64,000 nucleotides of DNA from Anthracocystis setariae (taxonomy: Eukaryota > Basidiomycota > Ustilaginomycetes > Ustilaginales > Ustilaginaceae): the NCBI GenBank assembly GCA_928724745.1, contig CAKMXJ010000019.1, forward strand, positions 372,001 to 436,000. Direction: 5' to 3'. A program made the translations under genes and the position numbers. Of the stretch, positions 49,799-59,396 are shown piece by piece. The number at the start of each line of letters is the position of its first letter. The first letter of the stretch is position 1. Below the pieces are notes generated by a model. It ran no database searches, was not told the DNA's origin, and saw only the letters and a program-made list of their open reading frames with translations.

Positions 49799-49826
49799 CT
49801 TTTTTTTCTTTTTTCTTTTTTTTTTT
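49799..49826 (+). terminator. Pol III terminator, T-rich
   Basis: A run of T residues interrupted only by single Cs starts 6 bp after the tRNA. Confidence 0.8.
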
Positions 49827-50327
49827 GGCTTGGCCCTTATTTGGGCTTAGGATGACGATTTTGTAGAAATCATTTTACTCTTCAAGTGAGTTAGTACTCG
49901 AGGTGGAAGAGGGTCGGAAGAGGATCAAGAGTATTGAAGAACCAGACGACAGGATCTTTTTCCGAAAAGCAACGATTCGGCGTGTCGTTTGTGTTTGTTG
50001 TGTCTGTTGCAGTTGTTCCTATTCGCTGATAGCCGACTGTCGTGTGCTTACTCGCTGACAACAGGATTAAATATGACGCCGTTGTGCGGAGAATCGCCTG
50101 ACACCCACTCATGAGTAAATAACGTACGCTTGTCTGTGTTGCACACTGTGACACACAGTGTAGGCAGTGTTTGTGCTACCGAGTGAGTGAGAGCTGCAGC
50201 GCTCAGACCCATTTTGGAATATCGGCACTCAAGTCCCGCCTTGTTGATCACTGGCGAGCTTTTCCTTGTTCTATCCTTCCCCCCCTTCTCACCACCTTGC
50301 CCCTCTCCTCAAGCCACTTTCTTCACC
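49827..50327. other. Spacer upstream of the M28 peptidase gene
   Basis: This holds the peptidase promoter with short imperfect repeats of TGTGTTGCACACTGTGACACAC type near 50135-50160. No gene is supported. Confidence 0.4.
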
Positions 50328-53300
50328 ATGCCGCCGAAACGCAGATCTGGAACGCCCAAGAAGGCTTCCGCTGCCCCCTCTCCGGCTAGACCTGCTGCTG
50401 CTGCTGCTACCACCAAAGGTGCTACGCCCCAGTCCACCGTTACCAATGGTGCACCGCTGACTGCAGCAGCTCAACGCCGAGCGGCTGATATTCGCAGCTA
50501 TGTCGAAGCAAAGCGAGCTCGTCAGATCGATGTCAAGAATTATCAGCGTACCCCCAAATCCGGCATCCTCGTTCTCGTCGTGCTTGCCATCTTCTCGTTC
50601 CTTGGCTCGGTTACGCTGTATCTGCACTACAAACTCCCTGCACCCCGTGGTCCCACCTCCATCCTCGCTTCCGGTGTTACTCCGGCGGATGCTGCCGCCT
50701 ACCATCCTTCCGTTTCTGGTGTCGTCCCTGCAACCTCGGCTGGCGAATCCACCAAATTCCATCAACTCTTCTCCGAGGCCAACGCTGTCAGCGTGATGCA
50801 CCACCTCTCCGTCGATGTCGGTTATCGTATCGTGGGCACAAAGCAGCATCTCGAGGCTGAGAATTGGGTCGAAGATGTGCTGCGTAGGTACGAGGGCTAC
50901 CACAACACGGGAACACCCGAGTCACCTGGTCAGATGCAGGTGGAGGTGTGGAAGCAGATCGGTGACGGCGCTCACCGCTTCGATTTCATGTCGAGCGTCG
51001 TTTGGAAGCGATACTACTCCATGTCCAACCTCGTCGTTCGCATCTCGGACGGAACCGAGGAGAGCAAAGCCAACAGTCTCCTGCTCAACGCGCACCTCGA
51101 CAGCACCCTGCCCAGCCCAGGTGGAGCCGATGACGGTGTCGGTGTCGCGATCCTTCTCGAGGCTCTTCGCGTGCTCACCCTCCCCAACACCGGTCGCAAG
51201 CTGTACAACTCGGTCGTACTGCTCTTCAACAATGGTGAGGAGTCGCTCCAGGATGCCAGCCATCTCTACATTACCCAGCACAACCACACCACCGCCGGTG
51301 TCAAGGCAGTCATCAACCTGGAAGCTTGCGGTACTAGCGGTCCTGAGCTCCTTTTCCAGGCTACCAGTCAGGAGATGATCGAGGCCTACTCGCATGTTCC
51401 TCATCCCTTCGGTACTGTCCTAGCCAACGATGTCTTTTCCACGGGTCTGATCCTTTCCGACACGGACTTCCGCCAATTCGTCGAGTACGGAAACGACCTC
51501 ACCGGCCTCGACTTGGCGCTCGTCGGCAACTCGTACTTCTACCACACCCGCAAGGATATCCCTCAATACCTCGAGCCCGGCGCCACGCAGCACTTTGGTG
51601 AGAATACGCTAGCTATCATCGAGCACCTCTGCCTCAAGAACCAATCCAGCGACCTCCTGCGCAACATTGTGCCCTACCAGAGCCGTCACAACCTTCCCAT
51701 CTACTTCTCCATCGCCGGACGCTACTTTGTGCTGCTGCAGAACAAGGCATTCAAGAACATCGTCATGGGCCTGTCCGCCTTCATCAACTTCCAGCTCTCT
51801 TCCGTCGTGCGCTCGGAAAAGGACATTTCGGCGCTCAACCTGATGCTGCTCAGTTCCGTTTCGGGTCTCGTCTCGCTCGTCGGTGCGGCGGCTAGTGCCA
51901 ATGCTGTGGCGTTCATCATGGCAAAAGTGCTGGGCAAGGGCATGTCGTGGTACTCGCATGAGTTCTTCCCCATCCTTCTGTACGGTCCTCCTGCTCTTGT
52001 TGGTATCATGGTTGTCCAGCTGCTCACTGCCAAGCTCGTCAAGCCCTACCAGCGTCCTTACCTGGAGCGAGCCAGCTTGTCGGGTCTCGGCATCCTTTTC
52101 AACCTTGGTTTGCTCGGTCTCAACGCATTCGGAATCGGAAGCGCCTACCTCATGGCGCTCGCTTCGCTCACATTCACCGTGGCTACCACGGTGAACGACT
52201 TTGTGCTGATCGGCGTCGGTCAGATCGAAGACAAGCTCGTTGCTCCCGACAACCGCGTCTCGGCTTACATCTACCCTGTGCTCGCCATCATCCCCGGTAT
52301 CGTTGGTGTCGAGGGCATGGCGAGTTTCTTGGACCTTTTCGTTCCGCTCACCGGTCGAATGGGCGAGATCTCTCCCGCGGATCACATCATCGGCACCATC
52401 GTGGCAGTTTTGAGCTTCCTCTGCTTGCCTTTCGCCATCCCCTTGGCCCACCGCTACACTGCCGACGACCTGAAGAAGACCATCCTGGGTCTGCTCGGCG
52501 TCACTGCTGTCGTCATGGCGGTTTTCGCGTCGCCTGGCTGGAAACCTTTCGACGAGGCTCACCCTAAGCGTCTGTTTGTCCACCAGGTGGAGAACATCAC
52601 TTCGAACGAATGGTTCATGAACATTGGTTCGGCCGATCCTGCTCCTGGCTTCAAGTCGCTGTCCAACGAGCTGCAGGCGCAGTTCGGTCTCCCCACCGAG
52701 AGCCAAGCCGAGCTGCAGGAGATGAACGACTACAACCCAGACTTTGATATCCTCTACCCGGTCTCGGCGTTCCTCACTCCGTACAAGTTCCAGTTGCCTG
52801 CTCCGCCGGCTGGGTTCACCACCAAGTACGCTGCTCCCGCTGCCGAGATCAACCACTTCACCGTCAAGGGCACGAACGAAGTGCTCGACTTTGAAGCGGG
52901 CACACGCTCGCTGACGCTCGAAATGAGCCATCCGGGTGTGATCTGGAGCGTCGTCGCGTTCGATGCCGAGATCCTGTCGTGGAACCTTCCATCGTCGCCT
53001 CCCGAGGGATTCCAGCGACACCACATCAAGTCGGTCGCGCGCCATGGTATCTACAAGTGGTCCGTCGACCTCGTCCTTCGCCTCGACGCGGCTGCTCTCG
53101 AGGCGGCCAGAGCTCGCTCGAGTCTGATGGGCAAAATTCGAGGCGCTTCGAGCGAAGGTCGGCTGATCAAGGTCAGCAGCAGCAGCAGCAGCAGTAGTAG
53201 TAGCGGCGGCGGCGGCGTTGCTGAGCAACCGGAGAGGGATGCATCGAGGCTCTGGATTGATGCATCGGGTTTGGTGGCGGATGAGATGTATCCGCAGCAC

Positions 53301-53429
53301 AAGGCGGTGGCTAGTGCGGATAGACCTGCGATGAACACGTTTGTCAAGATGGACGAGTTCATGCAGAACGAGCATCCCGAGGTGGATGCCATGATGCTCA
53401 CCGTGGTTGCCGGTGTGTTTGAGGCTTAA
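50328..53429 (+). CDS. M28 family zinc metallopeptidase, multi-pass membrane protein (PFF1/ERMP1-like)
   Basis: From ATG 50328 the protein is 1033 residues. A basic, Ala/Pro-rich head is followed by one TM segment (about 79-99), a luminal M28 peptidase domain and then about eight further TM segments (from VMGLSAFINFQLSSVV to FLCLPFAIPLAH) and a luminal C-terminal domain. Peptidase ligands are visible: His256 in LNAHLDS, Asp269-type in GGADDG, NNGEESLQ with the catalytic and metal Glu, and a later His/Asp (RKDIPQYLEPGATQHFG). This is the architecture of Pff1 (vacuolar membrane protease) of yeast and ERMP1 of animals. Localisation to vacuole or ER is inferred. Near the end, codons 948-965 are a short Ser/Gly repeat. 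Confidence 0.9.
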   Translation: MPPKRRSGTPKKASAAPSPARPAAAAATTKGATPQSTVTNGAPLTAAAQRRAADIRSYVEAKRARQIDVKNYQRTPKSGILVLVVLAIFSFLGSVTLYLHYKLPAPRGPTSILASGVTPADAAAYHPSVSGVVPATSAGESTKFHQLFSEANAVSVMHHLSVDVGYRIVGTKQHLEAENWVEDVLRRYEGYHNTGTPESPGQMQVEVWKQIGDGAHRFDFMSSVVWKRYYSMSNLVVRISDGTEESKANSLLLNAHLDSTLPSPGGADDGVGVAILLEALRVLTLPNTGRKLYNSVVLLFNNGEESLQDASHLYITQHNHTTAGVKAVINLEACGTSGPELLFQATSQEMIEAYSHVPHPFGTVLANDVFSTGLILSDTDFRQFVEYGNDLTGLDLALVGNSYFYHTRKDIPQYLEPGATQHFGENTLAIIEHLCLKNQSSDLLRNIVPYQSRHNLPIYFSIAGRYFVLLQNKAFKNIVMGLSAFINFQLSSVVRSEKDISALNLMLLSSVSGLVSLVGAAASANAVAFIMAKVLGKGMSWYSHEFFPILLYGPPALVGIMVVQLLTAKLVKPYQRPYLERASLSGLGILFNLGLLGLNAFGIGSAYLMALASLTFTVATTVNDFVLIGVGQIEDKLVAPDNRVSAYIYPVLAIIPGIVGVEGMASFLDLFVPLTGRMGEISPADHIIGTIVAVLSFLCLPFAIPLAHRYTADDLKKTILGLLGVTAVVMAVFASPGWKPFDEAHPKRLFVHQVENITSNEWFMNIGSADPAPGFKSLSNELQAQFGLPTESQAELQEMNDYNPDFDILYPVSAFLTPYKFQLPAPPAGFTTKYAAPAAEINHFTVKGTNEVLDFEAGTRSLTLEMSHPGVIWSVVAFDAEILSWNLPSSPPEGFQRHHIKSVARHGIYKWSVDLVLRLDAAALEAARARSSLMGKIRGASSEGRLIKVSSSSSSSSSSGGGGVAEQPERDASRLWIDASGLVADEMYPQHKAVASADRPAMNTFVKMDEFMQNEHPEVDAMMLTVVAGVFEA

Positions 53430-53859
53430 GGGCTTGAGCGTGGGGGTGGGGGGTGGGAGGGGGGTTATTGTTGTGCATTGATGCACGCTTGACTCGATAC
53501 AGCGTAAATGCATAGTTTCTTTTGCTTGTTTGTACACATCTGTAGGATCAGTAGAAATCAGAACCATGGTCAGTCCGAGCTTCACAGCGACTGGTTGTTC
53601 TAATATAGAGTGGGGCGAGGAAGAGGGACGAGGTTGGTTAGGGTAATGGTCGAGTTTTGAGGTCTGTTTCACGAAAGCGGTGTAACAAAGTTGCGACCTT
53701 AAATTTGTGTGCAAATCTCGAATTCTGCAGCCAAAAAAAAATAAATTTCTTTCTTGCAACCGGCACACTTTCTCCACATCCAGTAGGTTCGACGTTGCCC
53801 TTTGCGTCCTCGTTGATCACTTCCATCGCTCGAATTGATCACACGCAAAGGATAGCAAG
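53430..53859. other. Spacer PFF1-like to PRMT3
   Basis: 3' flank of the peptidase gene with a short G-rich segment, and the promoter of PRMT3. No gene is supported; a long antisense frame over this region is described as rejected. Confidence 0.45.
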
Positions 53860-55680
53860 ATGGTTCACAAGGATTCCGAAGGCTACGTTTCCGGCTCGGA
53901 TTCTGGCTCGTCCGTCGACGATCGCGATAACGATTTCGGTGATTGGCGTTCGGACGATTCGAATCCTCCTGCGCCCACCGCTGCGCTCTTCGCCGATGCC
54001 AATGGTCAGCGACCGTGGTTCAAGACCGCCAACGAAGCGCTCGATCACGCCAAATCATCCGGATGCGACCTCGTATCCCTCGTATCCAAATTGCACCTCG
54101 ATACCCTCCAGGTGATCCGTCTGATCAACCATATCCGTCGAAACGACCTCAGTGCGGCTCAAGTGAGCGCCCTCACCGCAGACGCAAAGTGTCTCAACGA
54201 CGACGACGAATTGAAACCAGTCCAAGGTTTCCAAGACGACGGCCTCCTCCAGCTCGATTTTGATCTTCTGACCGAGCAGACTTGCTCGCCTGTCGGTAGT
54301 TCCGAGGCGGTGCGCATTCGTGAGCTCGAGCAACAACTCGCCACTGCACGTGCAGCGTTCGATGAGCTTCGTTCGATCCATGCGGCAACGCTGGGGTTGT
54401 CATCGTCGGATTTGAACGAGTCGTCCGGATCGGCATTGTCGCTGGATCAACGATCGCAACTCGCTTCGTCGGCGTTGCAGGGGGCACGCACACGTAGAGG
54501 TGCGAATGATGCTGAGGATGACGTACTGTACTTCGACTCGTATTCGACCAATTCGATCCACCAAACCATGATCACCGACTCTGCACGTACGCTCAGCTAC
54601 GCCCACTTCCTGCTCTCTCCCGCCAACGCCCACCTCATCCGCGGCAAAACCGTCATGGACGTCGGCTGCGGTACCGGCATCCTCTCCCTGTTCGCTGCGC
54701 GTGCCGGTGCCAAACAGGTGATCGCAATCGACGCATCTGCCATCGTCGAACGCGCCAAGCAGAATGTCGAGAACAACGGCTTCGGCCACGTCGTCAAAGT
54801 GTACAAGGGCAAGTTGGAGGATCTCGAGTCCGAATTGAAGCCGTACGAGGGTAAGGTGGATGTGCTGGTGAGTGAATGGATGGGGTACTTTTTGCTGTAC
54901 GAAAACATGCTTCCGTCGGTGTTGGTCGCGAGGGATCGGTATTTGAATAGGCAGACTGGGGTGTTGGCACCGAATCGGATGACGATGCATTTGGCCGCGT
55001 TTAGTAGTGCCGAGTTGATGCAGACCAAGATCGGATTTTGGGATAGCGTTCATGGGTTCGACATGTCGAGTATGACAACGGGGTTGTTGGATGAGGCGTT
55101 TGTCGATGTGTTGGATGCCAAAGATGTGGTTAGTGACAGTGTAGTTTTTGCGGATCTCGATCTGCCATCATTGCCGGTGAAACAGCCGGAACCAGTGGCC
55201 GAGTTTGAACTTACGATCAAGGAGGATAACGCGGTGGTACATGGGTTTATCAGTTGGTTCGATACGTTTTTCTTCCCCTCGTCAACCATCCCTGCTGGAG
55301 CTTCGACGCATTGTCCTGCTTTTGAGCTCACCGCGGAAAACGTGGCAGGGTTGCAGCTCGAGAAGAACCAAACCACCCCTCCTTCCCTTGGCGAGTCAAA
55401 GGGTAAGGGTAAGGGGGAGGGCGAATTGGTTCGATTCTCAACCTCACCCTACTCAAAAGAGACTCACTGGCAACAAACCCTCTTCGTCCTCAAACAACCC
55501 ATCACCAACGTACATAAAGCCGACAAGATCAAAGGCAAAATCCTCATCTCCCAAGACCAAACCCACTCCCGCCAATTGCAAGTCGAAATCCACTACCTCC
55601 ACCTCACCCCCACCTCCATCTCGACAGATACCAAGAAGAAAGTCGAAACCCAACTCGTCCAAGTCTTCATGGTCCGTTAA
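53860..55680 (+). CDS. Protein arginine N-methyltransferase 3 (PRMT3/Rmt3), degenerate zinc finger
   Basis: The 606-residue protein has an acidic head (GYVSGSDSGSSVDDRDND), a PRMT3-type N-terminal module near 38-95, a coiled linker, then the type I PRMT core. AdoMet motif I is VMDVGCGTGILSLFAARAG at 265-283, the double-E loop SEWMGYFLLYE is at 338-348, and the THW-type loop THWQQTLF is near the end. The C2H2 zinc finger, which in other PRMT3s binds the ribosomal protein Rps2 substrate, is altered: the Cys pair is replaced by Ala in TAALFADANGQ and the last His by Gly in DHAKSSGCDL. The helix following (VIRLINHIR) is conserved. Enzyme activity is expected to be intact. Confidence 0.9.
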   Translation: MVHKDSEGYVSGSDSGSSVDDRDNDFGDWRSDDSNPPAPTAALFADANGQRPWFKTANEALDHAKSSGCDLVSLVSKLHLDTLQVIRLINHIRRNDLSAAQVSALTADAKCLNDDDELKPVQGFQDDGLLQLDFDLLTEQTCSPVGSSEAVRIRELEQQLATARAAFDELRSIHAATLGLSSSDLNESSGSALSLDQRSQLASSALQGARTRRGANDAEDDVLYFDSYSTNSIHQTMITDSARTLSYAHFLLSPANAHLIRGKTVMDVGCGTGILSLFAARAGAKQVIAIDASAIVERAKQNVENNGFGHVVKVYKGKLEDLESELKPYEGKVDVLVSEWMGYFLLYENMLPSVLVARDRYLNRQTGVLAPNRMTMHLAAFSSAELMQTKIGFWDSVHGFDMSSMTTGLLDEAFVDVLDAKDVVSDSVVFADLDLPSLPVKQPEPVAEFELTIKEDNAVVHGFISWFDTFFFPSSTIPAGASTHCPAFELTAENVAGLQLEKNQTTPPSLGESKGKGKGEGELVRFSTSPYSKETHWQQTLFVLKQPITNVHKADKIKGKILISQDQTHSRQLQVEIHYLHLTPTSISTDTKKKVETQLVQVFMVR

Positions 55681-55713
55681 AACCACCAATTGCCTCATTC
55701 ATTTTTTTGTACC

Positions 55714-55748
55714 AAAAAAAAAAAAAAAAAAACACAACCCCCCCCCCA
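55714..55748. repeat. Poly-A and poly-C tracts between convergent genes
   Basis: An A run of 19 (55714-55732) and a C run (55738-55748) lie in the 155 bp between the stops of PRMT3 and squalene synthase. Confidence 0.9.
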
Positions 55749-55835
55749 ACCCAGCGATTCAGTTGGGCATAAGATAAGCTAATTCACCCATTCCCTTGCG
55801 ACAAAATATGGAACGAGGGATAGATGCAAAGGTTT

Positions 55836-57572
55836 TTACAACTCGATCTTTGACGCGGCCGCATTGTTTGGGTTGAACCCATCCTTCCACAAACTCTGGA
55901 AACTTAGCTTCACCGTTGCGACGATCTGTTTGACCTCGCTCCACCCCTGAGTCCTCACCAACGCCACATACCTCTTGACGGCGACACTCAACGGATCGGG
56001 TCCATCCATGGACCAATACCAAACGATCTCGAACGTGAGCACCGCGACAAAGCCCATAAACACTGTCAACGCGATCAAGATGAGGAAGAAAAACTTCATC
56101 ATCTCATCCCTATCCGCCTTTTCTGCCTTCTTCCTCTCCTCCTCGGTCATGAGATCCCTCGGATCGGCGGCGGCCTTCTTAGCCGCTTCCAATGCCAACT
56201 TGGCATCCGCGGGCGTGGACTTCCTACCGTCGAGCTTGACATGCTTCATCACCAGCGCCTGCGAACGTCGTTGCTCGCTCCACGTCTTGAGCGTCGACGC
56301 GCGCACGTCGGTCAAGTTGCCCTCGGCAGCCGCGGCGACGTAGGACGGGTAGTAGGTTTCACACCACTGCTCGATGCGCGCCAGCTCGACCGACCAACGT
56401 GCAAAGTTGGGGTCCGACGCCGAGAGCCGCGTGTGGATCTTGCGCGAGTACGTGAGGAACGTATAGGCAACGTCGCGCGGATTGCATGCCTTGAGGATGA
56501 GCCCGACCGCGACGCCTTTGCGGATCTTGACGTTCTTCTTGAACACGTTGGCGTTGTTGAACATGAGTTCGATGGTGGCGATCGCCATAACCTGCGGGAT
56601 GGCGCAAAAGTTGAAGACACTCTGTTCTTTGAGCAACGCCAGGTAATCGAGCGAACACGTGGCGTGCGACATGACGTCCAACAGCATCGTCGACAGAACG
56701 TACATGGCTCTTTTGCCCACCTCGTTGTCGGCGGGTTTCCACTGATTCGAACCGGGCTTGGTTTCAACGATGCCAGTGGCGACTTGGGCTTGGGAGGAGA
56801 AGCTGGCGTAGTCGTCAGCCCAGCATTGCTTGGGCCAGAAGAAACGACCTTGTTGACAATCCTCTGCATAGTCGCGGATGATGTTGGTCTTCTGCAGGAA
56901 GAGACCCATATGGTTGGAAAGCTCGAGCTGATGTCCCAGCCACGGCCGTTCAAAGTTGCTTTCGGCAAACAACCGAGACAAACCCTCGCCCACCAATCCG
57001 GCGACAAAGTGACAGTAGAGATCAAAGTCGCTCCACGTGCTCACACTGAGCGGCTTCTTGGCACTGACTTGGATGTAACTCGCCATGCCGGCGCCCATCT
57101 TGGCAGTCATATCGCTGATCACGGTTCGATACGCCTGGTTCAAGCGTTGGAATTCGGTAATGACCTTGTCGAACTCGACCAACAGCTGCCTATCCTTTTC
57201 GTTGGGACCGGACTCGGTGAAGTTCCAACCTGGCTGGTCGAGTTTGTTGTAAAAATCGACGAGCAGCGGGATTTTTTGGTCGGCGGGGATGGTCATGTCG
57301 TCTTCGATGGTGTCGAGTGCACGCAGGACGAGGTAAAAGATGCAGATGACGCGCGAGAGTTCACCTTTAAGTTCCTTGATGACGGCGGCAAACGATCGCG
57401 AGGTGAGGTCGAGAAAGGTCCAGCAATCGCGCATGTTTTGGCGGTCCCAGCCGGATGCTTGCGGATTGGCCTTGATGTCGTTGAGAGGATCGCGCCATAC
57501 TTTGTAGCCGATCATGGCACGAAGCTCGGACGGGTGAGTGATACCCAGAAGGAGATAGCTGAGCACGCCCAT
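55836..57572 (-). CDS. ERG9: Squalene synthase (farnesyl-diphosphate farnesyltransferase)
   Basis: The 578-residue protein starts at ATG 57572. The first aspartate-rich motif is at 87-93 (DTIEDDM), the conserved YCHFVAGLVGEGLS lies near 210, and the second motif is NIIRDYAEDCQQGRFFWPKQCW near 250. It condenses two farnesyl diphosphates to squalene at the ER and commits isoprenoids to ergosterol. The usual length is 440-460; here the C-terminal part adds a basic Lys/Ala-rich linker, the membrane anchor (FFFLILIALTVFMGFVAVLTF, about 494-516) and then 60 further residues, where most relatives end shortly after the anchor. One exon, convergent with PRMT3. Confidence 0.95.
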   Translation of the reverse strand: MGVLSYLLLGITHPSELRAMIGYKVWRDPLNDIKANPQASGWDRQNMRDCWTFLDLTSRSFAAVIKELKGELSRVICIFYLVLRALDTIEDDMTIPADQKIPLLVDFYNKLDQPGWNFTESGPNEKDRQLLVEFDKVITEFQRLNQAYRTVISDMTAKMGAGMASYIQVSAKKPLSVSTWSDFDLYCHFVAGLVGEGLSRLFAESNFERPWLGHQLELSNHMGLFLQKTNIIRDYAEDCQQGRFFWPKQCWADDYASFSSQAQVATGIVETKPGSNQWKPADNEVGKRAMYVLSTMLLDVMSHATCSLDYLALLKEQSVFNFCAIPQVMAIATIELMFNNANVFKKNVKIRKGVAVGLILKACNPRDVAYTFLTYSRKIHTRLSASDPNFARWSVELARIEQWCETYYPSYVAAAAEGNLTDVRASTLKTWSEQRRSQALVMKHVKLDGRKSTPADAKLALEAAKKAAADPRDLMTEEERKKAEKADRDEMMKFFFLILIALTVFMGFVAVLTFEIVWYWSMDGPDPLSVAVKRYVALVRTQGWSEVKQIVATVKLSFQSLWKDGFNPNNAAASKIEL

Positions 57573-58101
57573 TGTGACGGTGACGCAGTGGTTGGGCGAT
57601 GGTGGGCTGGCAGAAAGGTGGAGAGGAGAAAAAGAGAATATTTTACTATTATTATTGATGGACGAGCGGGGGGCGCGCTCGCAATGTCGAGTCTAAACGT
57701 CTTGCAACGACCCAAAAGAAGCTGCAAATCAGACAGAGGCGCAATTGTTATATTGACATGAGCCTGGGCTTTAGTACTCACACACTGAGGCTGTGGTTGG
57801 TTGGTTGGTTGGTTTGTGCGTTGCGCTGCTCTGCTCTGCGTTGTGTTGGCATTAATTTTCGTGAATTTGAACCCAAAATCAGCTCATTGCTCAGCACTTT
57901 GCTCCCAAAATTTACTTACCCGCAAGAAAAAAGGACACAAAAACGTCTGATTTTCTTGACTTTTCTTTCTTCTTCTTATAGTGTTAGATTCCTGAGCTCA
58001 TCTCACCCATCGGGGGAGCATATTCTTGCCGATCCCCGACATGCTCGTATGTCGTATGATCGATGCATTGCTTGCAACCGTCAAGTTGTGTAGTCAGTTA
58101 G
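57573..58101. other. Spacer upstream of squalene synthase
   Basis: Squalene synthase promoter and the 3' flank of the prenyltransferase gene. A TTGG repeat lies near 57796-57812. No gene is supported. Confidence 0.45.
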
Positions 58102-59253
58102 TTACGACTTGGTGAGCTTGAACTGGATCCACTGCTTTGTATCTGATGAGCAGTTGTAAGCTGCATCGAGCGCTTTGATGCCGAACTGGTTCGACTGTCT
58201 CTGATGGAGTGAGAGTGACGCCAGCCCCAGGTAGCTATGCAATAAGTCTGGATGGTCGCCTGGCACTTTCGAGATGCCTCCCACTCGGCTTTGCGCCGAC
58301 AAAACATACCCTGCATCGAGCTCGGAATCGATCAACTCATGCTGACCTACAATCGAAAGAGCAGCACCATTCCAGAACGAATAGCATACGTCTGGTGGCA
58401 GCTTGTTCGGTCGCCCCTGGAACCCACCTGCCAAATCCTCCTCTTGCTCCTCCTCCTCCTCCTCCTCCTCGTCGACACTTTTTTGCTCGCGTTGCGTCTC
58501 TGTCCAGGTAGATGCTGCGATGGGCTGTACTTGTCGCCGCGCAATCCATCCAACCGCTTCCTCTCTCCTATCCCACTCGTTTGCATCACATGATCCAAGC
58601 AGCTGAAGCGATGCAATACAACAGTACGTCATCCCTGCATGCGCCTCATGATCCCGACTCGCTCCAAATCCACCATCATACCTCTGACACCCTTTCAAAT
58701 ACATCCTCGCCTTGGCCACATCGATGGTTCCCCACTCTCCCAACATCGAACAGATCGCAGTCGCACAGTAGGTAAACCTCGGATCCCCATCCACCGCCTC
58801 CCTCGCCAACCCCTCCTCGGCTGCAAACCCTCCACCACCCTCACGATCTTGAAGCGCTCCTACCCATCTCAGCAGCGCGGTTCGGTCGAGTCTCGTAAAG
58901 TCGTCTCGGAGGATGGCGAGGATGAGCAGGGCGGCATATGTCATAGCCACATTCGGCTGTCCGGTTCCGGCGGTGGAGGGGTGAGAGAATAGTGCGCTCG
59001 GTGAGCCTCGGAAGCCGCCGGTGGGCGATTGTTGGGCGTAGACCCAGTCGATGTGTTGGTTGAGGTCGCAAGAGGGGATCATGTCGAGTGATTGCAGCAG
59101 GTCGAGTCCCGAGAGGGCAAAGTACGCCAACGTCATTCGCTGGTCATCTGCAGAGGTGTAGGGTTGCGGTAGCAGTCCGAGGCATCGCAGCATGAACGAG
59201 ACATGCTTCTTTTTCTCCAGTCTCGCGTCGATCTCCGCTTGAGTTGCAGTCAT
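58102..59253 (-). CDS. CDC43: Protein geranylgeranyltransferase type I, beta subunit
   Basis: The 383-residue protein starts at ATG 59253. It shows the alpha-alpha barrel repeats of prenyltransferase beta subunits: HIDWVYAQQSPTGGFRG, RMYLKGCQRYDGGFG and the zinc-site elements DVCYSFWNGAAL (Asp, Cys) and DLLHSYLGLASLS (His). The Leu-rich N-terminus (KKHVSFMLRCLGLLPQPYTS) matches type I rather than the farnesyltransferase beta. It attaches geranylgeranyl to CaaX-Leu proteins such as Rho and Cdc42 in the cytosol. A run of Glu/Asp codons (about 58438-58474) is inserted before the GGFQGRPNKLPPD segment, next to the active site. It is a neighbour of ERG9, another isoprenoid user, probably by chance. 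Confidence 0.9.
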   Translation of the reverse strand: MTATQAEIDARLEKKKHVSFMLRCLGLLPQPYTSADDQRMTLAYFALSGLDLLQSLDMIPSCDLNQHIDWVYAQQSPTGGFRGSPSALFSHPSTAGTGQPNVAMTYAALLILAILRDDFTRLDRTALLRWVGALQDREGGGGFAAEEGLAREAVDGDPRFTYCATAICSMLGEWGTIDVAKARMYLKGCQRYDGGFGASRDHEAHAGMTYCCIASLQLLGSCDANEWDRREEAVGWIARRQVQPIAASTWTETQREQKSVDEEEEEEEEQEEDLAGGFQGRPNKLPPDVCYSFWNGAALSIVGQHELIDSELDAGYVLSAQSRVGGISKVPGDHPDLLHSYLGLASLSLHQRQSNQFGIKALDAAYNCSSDTKQWIQFKLTKS

Positions 59254-59396
59254 CGTTTCAAGGCGGCGTTGCAGTTTTGACTAGATGATGAGGGGCAAAG
59301 ACCAACACTGCCCCACATGCACACATGCACAAACTTCGGATAGCGGAATTTCGACATCCCCCGCACCACCCAAAAAAAAAGTAAAAGAAATTTAGA
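59254..59396. promoter_or_regulatory. Short bidirectional promoter CDC43 / membrane protein
   Basis: Only 143 bp lie between the two start codons, so both promoters must overlap. An A run (about 59371-59380) lies near the plus-strand start. Confidence 0.45.

Noticed and set aside
51609..53777. A 722-codon minus-strand frame antisense to the M28 peptidase gene
   Set aside because: It has no good ATG start, is basic and low-information in composition, and follows from the codon usage of the conserved plus-strand gene. The same applies to the antisense frames over SMC3, squalene synthase, the dynein gene and the RRM gene.
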